The position numbers and the translations under genes are program-made. Source: Euryodendron excelsum (lineage: Eukaryota > Streptophyta > Magnoliopsida > Ericales > Pentaphylacaceae). From it: a DNA stretch of 64,000 nt. Below, one piece after another: positions 57,911 to 64,000 of the stretch. Under the pieces are notes generated by a model. The model ran no database searches, was not told the DNA's origin, and worked only from the letters and a program-made list of their open reading frames with translations. Positions within the stretch are counted from its first letter, which is position 1; each line of letters starts with the position of its first letter. The stretch spans positions 19,108,001 to 19,172,000 of the forward strand of contig CM065385.1 of assembly GCA_033060915.1 (NCBI GenBank), given 5' to 3'.

Positions 57911-59522
57911 TGTGATAAATTTTAATACTCACAAATACACGAATTACATTGAAGTATTAGACAGTGAGTGCGAGGTCGATCTCATAAGTATTTGTAAAAT
58001 TTTAAAAAATAAATTAGAATAAATCTACTTCACCCTAACCTAGTTAAAAAAAATTTAGTTAGTTTAACTAATCTAGCAATGAGAAAATAAATAAATAAAT
58101 TATTAAGTAAACACGTAAATAATTAATCTAGACAATAATAATAAAGAGATGAGAGAAATCAAATTAAGATGACTAAGGTTTAGAATCTACACACATGTAT
58201 TATAATAACTTTTCACGTAATTTAAATTATTCTCCTAATTCACTTCACAATAACGTCGTAATCAAACTTGTTATTATGAAAAATATATCATTAAAAGTAC
58301 GTTAATAAATCAACTAATGTATACTCTTCCTACCCTTAATGTTCAAGGCCAAAAATTCATATATATCCATTTGAAAAAAGATCACATAAAAAATCTTAAA
58401 ATTATACCAATAAATAACAAGGCTAAATAATTAATCCAACAATCTCAAACCATCTACTAAATTCATATATAAAATTATTGATTTTAATTAAATATAGACA
58501 AAAGTATTAAACAATCAAGGCATACACGGGAAATATATATGAATTTCGTGTTTAAGTCATTATAAAGTTGGAGTTTTATCCTTAACTCTACTATAAAAAT
58601 TTAGCCACTTATTGCTTTAACATTTATTGGAAATCAAAAAATTGAATTAGCTATCCCGTGGGTCCACAAAATCCATGCTTGGCAAAGAAAAAATTGTATT
58701 AGATTAGTCATCCCTCCAAACTATTAATCTTTCATAATGGGGTATATTTAATACCATAGGGAGGTGGTATTACTTATCCCTTCCATTGAGATAAACTCTA
58801 AAATGACATTTTTACTCTTTTTTTTTATTATTAAAATAAATTAATATAATATTAAATAGCTATATTATAATTTAAAATTAAAATTTTTGTTAATTTTTTT
58901 ATTTTTAATGTGATATTTTGATAAAATAATATTTTTTTATCCCTATCATAATCTTATCCTAATAAAATATAATATGAGTAATTCTCTATCACATTATGTA
59001 TTACTTATTATTTATTACTATATTTTTAATTTTATAATATTACTTATCTTTTATTTTCTTACTTCGAAAATAAACGAGACTTAAAGATTTGTTTAATTTT
59101 TTTATATCTTTAGTTGGACGAACACTTTATTGACGTGCTAGGATAGATATTTTTATTTATTTATTTTTTTTTTTCTTTTCCTTGCTGTCCTTGGCCGTAC
59201 ATCGTTGTTGCTCACTCAACGCCAGCGCGCACGCATCTATATACACACATATATATATATATCTTTTTATATATATTTTTATAAATCTTTTTCTTCTTCT
59301 CATGACTTGCTTTATTGATTAATAGACTTTTCTTTAAGTCCCTTCACCTTAGTGAAATTGTTAAAAGATTTGATTATTTAAATACATATTTTTTATTTTA
59401 GTTGAGATTCTTCCTTTCTATCTTGTATCCAAATATGTAATGAAAACATTAATATAAATAAATAAATAACAACTAAATAATATAATTAAAAATTAAAAAT
59501 ATATTAATTATTTAACTTATTA
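57911..59522 (-). repeat. 5' LTR (minus strand) of the Athila-like element
   Basis: Aligns with 45877-47160 but is about 330 bp longer because of a replaced or inserted stretch at about 58635-59085. The right end (ACTTATTAGT) has lost the terminal CACA, so the boundary is approximate. Confidence 0.8.
58635..59085 (+). other. Inserted AT-rich segment in the Athila 5' LTR
   Basis: This stretch has no counterpart in the other LTR, which instead carries about 130 different bases between GACATTTATTG-like and AGATTTGTTTAATC-like anchors. It reads TAGCTATCCCGTGGGTCC at its left and has repeated TATTATTTATTAC words. It could be a MITE; inverted ends are not clear. Confidence 0.45.
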
Positions 59523-61027
59523 GTAGCAGTGGGTGGTGATAAGTTGTGGACAGCGATAGTAACAATAACGACAACAAATGGTTGTTAGTGGTGTCGGGAG
59601 GTGATGGAGTAACGAAAACGATGAATAATAATAGTAGGTGGCAAGAGAAGAAAACAAAAGAAGATTTGTTTAAAAAAAATCGTAAAAAAATATAAGTAAA
59701 TTTTTTTTACAAATTTTCAACTTTTAGTTGAATTATTAAAATAAAAAATATTTACTAAACATATTTTATTTTTTGTAACAAAAATGCAACATATTTGGTG
59801 ACAAGTATTTCAACATACACAAGGATTTATTATGCGCTCTTAATGCCCTGTCAAAAAAATGATGAAGTATCACCGTATCCATAAATATTTTTTTCTAATA
59901 TCTCATACGCTAATATAATCATTAACTATTATATGGTTATTTATTTATTTTAACTTTTACTAAATATAGCAATAAGGACTCGGTCTTTTGTTTTTATTTA
60001 TTTATTGCAAATTGCAAATAAGCACCGATTAAGATAATAATTTTTGCATTCTGGCTAGGAGCCGACCTTATTGACCAAGCTGACAGCTAATACGTTTTGG
60101 CATTGAGTAGGGCTCTATGATTGGCCTGCGACCCATGACCCATGGATGCCACAAGCATCAAGACTGAAAACTCCTTTTACGATATGAATTTATTTAACGA
60201 TGATGATGTTAGTGGCCATTTAATTAATTAATCAATAGCATGTCATACGTCAAATCACAAGTAGCACCAAAAGACACACCATATTAAAAGTGGAAAACCT
60301 TAATTTTAGTAAAAAATTATGAGATCTAGTTCAGCCAAACAATTTATTATCAAGAATTATAATAAAAGTTAACAACTTACAATTCTAACGTTAGTTGAAA
60401 TCTCAAATCTTAGGTGCTGAATTCACAAACTTATAGATATGTCCTTCTTGAATTTATTAAATCTCCATGATCATACCACTCATTTAATACGGATCTTCAG
60501 TGATTGTTTAAGTGTCGAATTTCATGATACCGTCAAATTCTCTAACTACTGGTTAGCTCCATAATAATAAACTCACAAAGAATTTGTTGTGCTTTAGATC
60601 CCATTCAAGACGATTACTAAGGATCTCTTCCACTATAGTAAAATAAGAGAACTTTCTTCAAGATATTTCTCTGATTATGAATACTCTTCTAAGATTGCAG
60701 AAAAGTGATATGAAATCTATTTTTGGCATTCCTATAAACTAATATTTATAGTGAAATCATTTTAAGGTTTGTAGATTTTTATATTGATAAAAATCCTTGC
60801 TAAAACTAACTTTTTTGAGTTTCCAAATCGTCATGTCGGTGGCACTTTGTTGCAGGGACATGAAGCATGATAAAGCGAAATCAATTTCGTTGGAGCGGCC
60901 GAAAGCGAAACTCTCAGACAACAACATCTCTTTGAATCTTCAAGTGAGATCAAACAAGATTAAGTGATAGGAAGTGAAACTCTAAGATAACAACACATCT
61001 TTGAATCTTCAAGCGAGATGTAGCGAC
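59523..61027 (+). other. AT-rich spacer without recognised features
   Basis: 59523-59830 may be the second half of the unit described at 45130-45876. 59830-61027 shows no gene, no RNA gene and no repeat I can name. A pair of similar phrases (GCGAAACTCTCAGACAACAA and GTGAAACTCTAAGATAACAA, about 60905 and 60970) is a short local duplication. Confidence 0.45.
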
Positions 61028-62110
61028 TGTTAGAAAAAATGGGTGTAAACCCATTGTTTTGTTAATCTTTGAGCCAATATAAATGTGGGACCCAAGCATC
61101 TTTTGTGTCGGGTTATTGGTGCGTTGGATTCACTTCCGAGAAGAGATGAATCTAGACTATTTACTTGTTCAAATCTGTGTAGGATTGAATGAGTTATTGA
61201 CCTTCAAAGTCACTCCTTTGAATATGAGTTATGTAGTTGAAAGTGGGTTATCCTACATTGATTTCCTATGGGAAATATATTGTGCATATATAACCCAAGT
61301 TTGGAGTAAGGTTTGGGCCCCAAGAGGCACCCCACTTTTGTGAAAGGGGGAGGACCTATGAAACCCATGGGTTGACCCAATACTCCACACACAAGCGCGT
61401 TGCCGTCGGTGCCCGCTGGCCCGGTCCGGGTCGGGACATGGGCGTGGGTTCAGTTCGAGTTTTATCTTTTTGGGTCAGGCTCGGAATTAAATTAATTAAT
61501 TATTTTTATTAATTAATTTTAATTAATTTATGACGGTTTGACCGAACGGATGTGTCCATTGACCGAATAGGTGTGTCCCTCCAGTAAGGGACTGTTTGGC
61601 TGTTGGTACCTGTTCGAACCAGTATTTCGAACAGGCACCTGGGCTCTATAAAAAGAGCAGCATTCCAGCATTCATGACATTCTGAAATTCTGAATTGTTG
61701 CATACAACGAATTCTTCTTCTTCTTCCTCCCATATTTTCCTGAGAGAATTCAAATGATCTTGTGAAGCCGCCGAGCAGTTTTTATTGAAGTGCTGCCTAA
61801 AGACTGCTGAGATCGTTTTATCCTGGGAGTCAGACACCCATCATCCCGTGAGCACCAACTGTGGGGGGTGAATCTGTTTTTAAGGAGAGAGTGTGAAACA
61901 CTCGACTCGGTCTATCTTTCAACTTCTAGATTTTCTATTTTTGTGAACGACAACCGGGTAAGACGTCATGATTTAATTTGTTCTTATTCAGATTCTAATG
62001 GTCTTCTAGTTAAAATTGCTTCTAGTTGATAATTAGATACATTCCTATTATTATTATTCGTGATCACTAATTATACACATAATATTTAAATAGGAATTAT
62101 TTTTTCAACA
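61028..62110 (+). repeat. Putative 5' LTR of the Tork-like element
   Basis: Starts TGTTAGAAAAAATGGG. The promoter TATAAAAAGAG is at 61647. A plausible end is TTCAACA at 62110, but the standard initiator-Met PBS does not follow (ATCTTAAAGACAG is there instead), so the right boundary is uncertain. No second copy is in the window. Confidence 0.55.
61647..61654 (+). promoter_or_regulatory. LTR TATA box
   Basis: GCTCTATAAAAAGAGCAG, a strong TATA context inside a short palindrome (GCTC...GAGC); a start near 61680 would be expected. Confidence 0.65.
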
Positions 62111-62262
62111 ATCTTAAAGACAGATTCAATTCTTATTTTTTAACTGTGTTAATTAGTGTCGTGTTATATATTGTTTCTGGATTAGTACTCAAATTTTGTG
62201 TAAAATTGTTTAATCCAGAAATAACTGATAATACTCTTATTCCTACTCTTACTTAAACTATT

Positions 62263-64000
62263 ACTGTGATTGGGACATCGGTACCGACATTGACTGTGCC
62301 AGTGAATCAAGTGCATACACCAAATGTGCTAGTGAATCACGGAGAAAAGTCAGAGAAGTTCAATGGAACTGATTTCTAAAGGTGGCAACAGAAGATGTTG
62401 TTCTACCTGACGACTCCGAACTTGGCAAAATTTCTTCGTGAAGATGTTCCTACTCTGAACAAGAATGAGTCCGACCAGCAAGTAGTTGCGGCGGTGGAAG
62501 CATGGAAACATGCTGACTTCCTATGTTGGAACTATATCCTCAATGGACTAGATAATACACTCTACAACGTATATTATGCCATGCAAACGGCAAAAGAACT
62601 GTGGAAATCTTTAGAAAATAAGTACAAGACAGAAGACGCCGGCTCAAAGAAATTTGTGGTCTGTAAGTTCCTTGATTACAAAATGTTTGATTCTAAAATA
62701 GTTATTAGCCAGGTCCAGGATCTCTAAGTTATACTTCATGACATCCATGCCCAAGGCATGGTACTGAGTGAATCTTTCCAAATGGCTGCGATAATTGAAA
62801 AATTGCCGCCGTCCTAGAAAGAATTCAAAAACTATCTGAAGCATAAGTGCAAGGAGATGAGGCTTGAGGAACTTATCGTCAGGCTAAGAATTGAGGAAGA
62901 CAACAGTGCTTCTGAGAAGAAGTTTGTCAACACTCCAATGGTGTCAAAGGCAAATGTGGTGGAGCAAGCCAAACCCAACAACAAAAAGCCAAAGCATGAT
63001 GGCCAAGGGTCCTACCAAGGTTCTAAAGGTGGCGATTTCAAAAAGTTTAAAGGGAAATGTTACGTCTGCGGCAAGACTGGTCATACGGCCAAGGATTGTT
63101 GCAAGCGTAAGGATCTTGAAAAGAAGGATCAAGAGAACCACAAGAAGAAATCTGCTCAAGCGAATGTGACCGAGGATCTCTGTGCCAATGTGGAAGACTT
63201 GAATCTCTCTGCCGTAGTTTCTGAGGTAAACTTGGTTGGCAATACTAAAGAATGGTGGGTGGACATTAGGGTCACTCGTCACATTTGTGCCAACAAGTGG
63301 ATTTTCACATCTTACCAATCTGTGGATGGTGAACAACTCTACATGGGCAACTCGGCAACCTCAAAGGTTGAAGGTCAAGGGAAAATCGTTCTGAAAATGA
63401 CTTCCAGTAAAGAACTTACTCTTAATGAGGTGTTCCATGTGCTAGACATTCACAAGAATTTAGTCTCTAGTTCATTGTTGAGTAAGAAGGGCTTTAAGTT
63501 GGTGTTTGAGAGTGATAAGTTTGTACTTACTAAGGGGGGAATGTTTGTGGGAAAGGAATATCTGAGTGATGGGCTCTTCAAACTTAATGTAATGACTGTG
63601 GCTCCTAAGCCTGCTAGTAATGATATTACATTTTCTATTTACTTGCTTTAGTCTGCAAATGTATGGCATGGTAGATTAGGTCATGTTAACTTTGATACCA
63701 TGCATAGATTAGTTAAATTAGAATCTTTACTTAAACTTGATTTTAATGCTAATCATAAATGTGCAACTTGCGTTGAGGCAAAGTTGACTAGAACTCAATT
63801 TAAATCAATTGAAAGAAGTACGGAACCACTTCAACTAATTCATAGTGACGTTTGTGACTTGAAATATGTTCAAACTCGAGGTGGGAAAAAATACTTCATA
63901 ACTTTCATTGATGATTGCACTCGTTATTGTCACGTCTACTTAATGAGAAATAAAGATGAAGCAACAGACATGTTTATACAATATAAGAGTGAAGTTGAGA
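62263..64000 (+). pseudogene. gag-pol: Tork-like copia gag-pol, 5' part with stops
   Basis: One frame runs from about 62263 to the window end with stops at 62377 (between NGTDF and RWQQK), 62725, 62815 and 63649; no frameshift is seen. Gag (62380-63050): MLFYLTTPNLAKFL, WNYILNGLDNTLYNVY, ELWKSLENKYKTEDAG and KFLDYKMFD. The zinc knuckle [14 protein letters not shown] lies at about 63058-63100, all ligands intact. The protease site is [12 protein letters not shown] (63253-63288), where D-T/S-G-A is expected, so the catalytic loop is lost. The pre-integrase WHGRLGH and CATC zinc ligands come at about 63663-63765. The integrase core begins with IHSDVCD (first Asp) and IDDCTRYCHVYLMRNKDEA. The 62815 stop replaces a Trp (PPS-stop-KEF). 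Confidence 0.9.

Larger units (their letters stand above)
45877..59522 (-). mobile_element. Athila-like gypsy element on the minus strand, deleted in pol
   Basis: Two LTRs starting TGTGATAAATTTTAATA in plus orientation enclose, read on the minus strand, a PBS, gag, protease, the start of RT and then non-coding sequence with a purine tract. RNase H and integrase are absent. Two other LTRs (50075-51941 and 52314-55921) are inserted in it. The protease and RT-start motifs and the degenerate GGCGCCG-type PBS support Athila. Convincing target duplications were not found. Confidence 0.85.
61028..64000 (+). mobile_element. Tork-like copia element, 5' part (runs off the window)
   Basis: A putative 5' LTR (61028 to about 62110) is followed by a gag-pol frame that continues to the last base. 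Gag with a CCHC knuckle, a protease site and the start of integrase are in copia order. The single-frame gag-pol and the UBN2 gag type fit the Tork branch. Confidence 0.82.

Overview
The window is plant nuclear DNA made almost entirely of nested, decayed LTR retrotransposons. It suggests a repeat-rich, probably pericentromeric or intergenic, block of a eudicot-type genome. Signs of this are the plant-specific lineages (Tat/Ogre-like and Athila-like Ty3/gypsy; SIRE-like and Tork-like Ty1/copia), initiator-tRNA-Met primer sites, AT-rich spacers and heavy transition decay. I cannot name the species. I found no intact host gene, no rRNA or tRNA gene and no CRISPR array.

Layout. (1) 1-14024 is a very large gypsy-type element, cut at its left by the window edge. 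It has the end of its 5' LTR (1-630), a primer site, a broken gag (2197-4183), about 2 kb without pol where pol should be, an antisense ORF resembling the plant mobile domain (6248-7633, minus strand) and a 5.04 kb 3' LTR (8986-14024). It sits in an older LTR of a sister family (14025-15510), which itself interrupts an Athila-like element (15511-32228; pol remnants, structured repeats and a terminal LTR at about 30831). (2) A complete SIRE-like copia element (19074-29645) lies inside that Athila copy. It has LTRs, a PBS, gag, pol, an extra third ORF, a PPT and a perfect 5-bp target duplication (ATTCA). (3) A solo 5.1 kb LTR of the first family lies at 32703-37814, next to a minus-strand promoter-like stretch packed with phased heat-shock elements (about 38085-38340) and a MITE-like repeat (about 38592-38949). 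(4) A solo LTR of the sister family occupies 40391-45129. (5) A second Athila-like element lies on the minus strand at 45877-59522. It is interrupted by a solo copia LTR (50075-51941) and another long gypsy LTR (52314-55921). It keeps gag, protease and the start of RT but has lost most of RT, RNase H and integrase. (6) From 61028 a Tork-like copia element begins and runs off the right edge within integrase.

Nothing here works as a pathway. The elements share a history of nesting, LTR-LTR recombination to solo LTRs, and decay by C-to-T/G-to-A transitions that convert tryptophan codons to stops and remove catalytic motifs. The two most unusual items are the pol-less giant-LTR element carrying the better-preserved antisense plant-mobile-domain-like ORF, and the heat-shock-element array in front of a TATA box at about 38.1-38.3 kb. 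Arrays of short hairpin-forming repeats in several unrelated LTRs also deserve attention.
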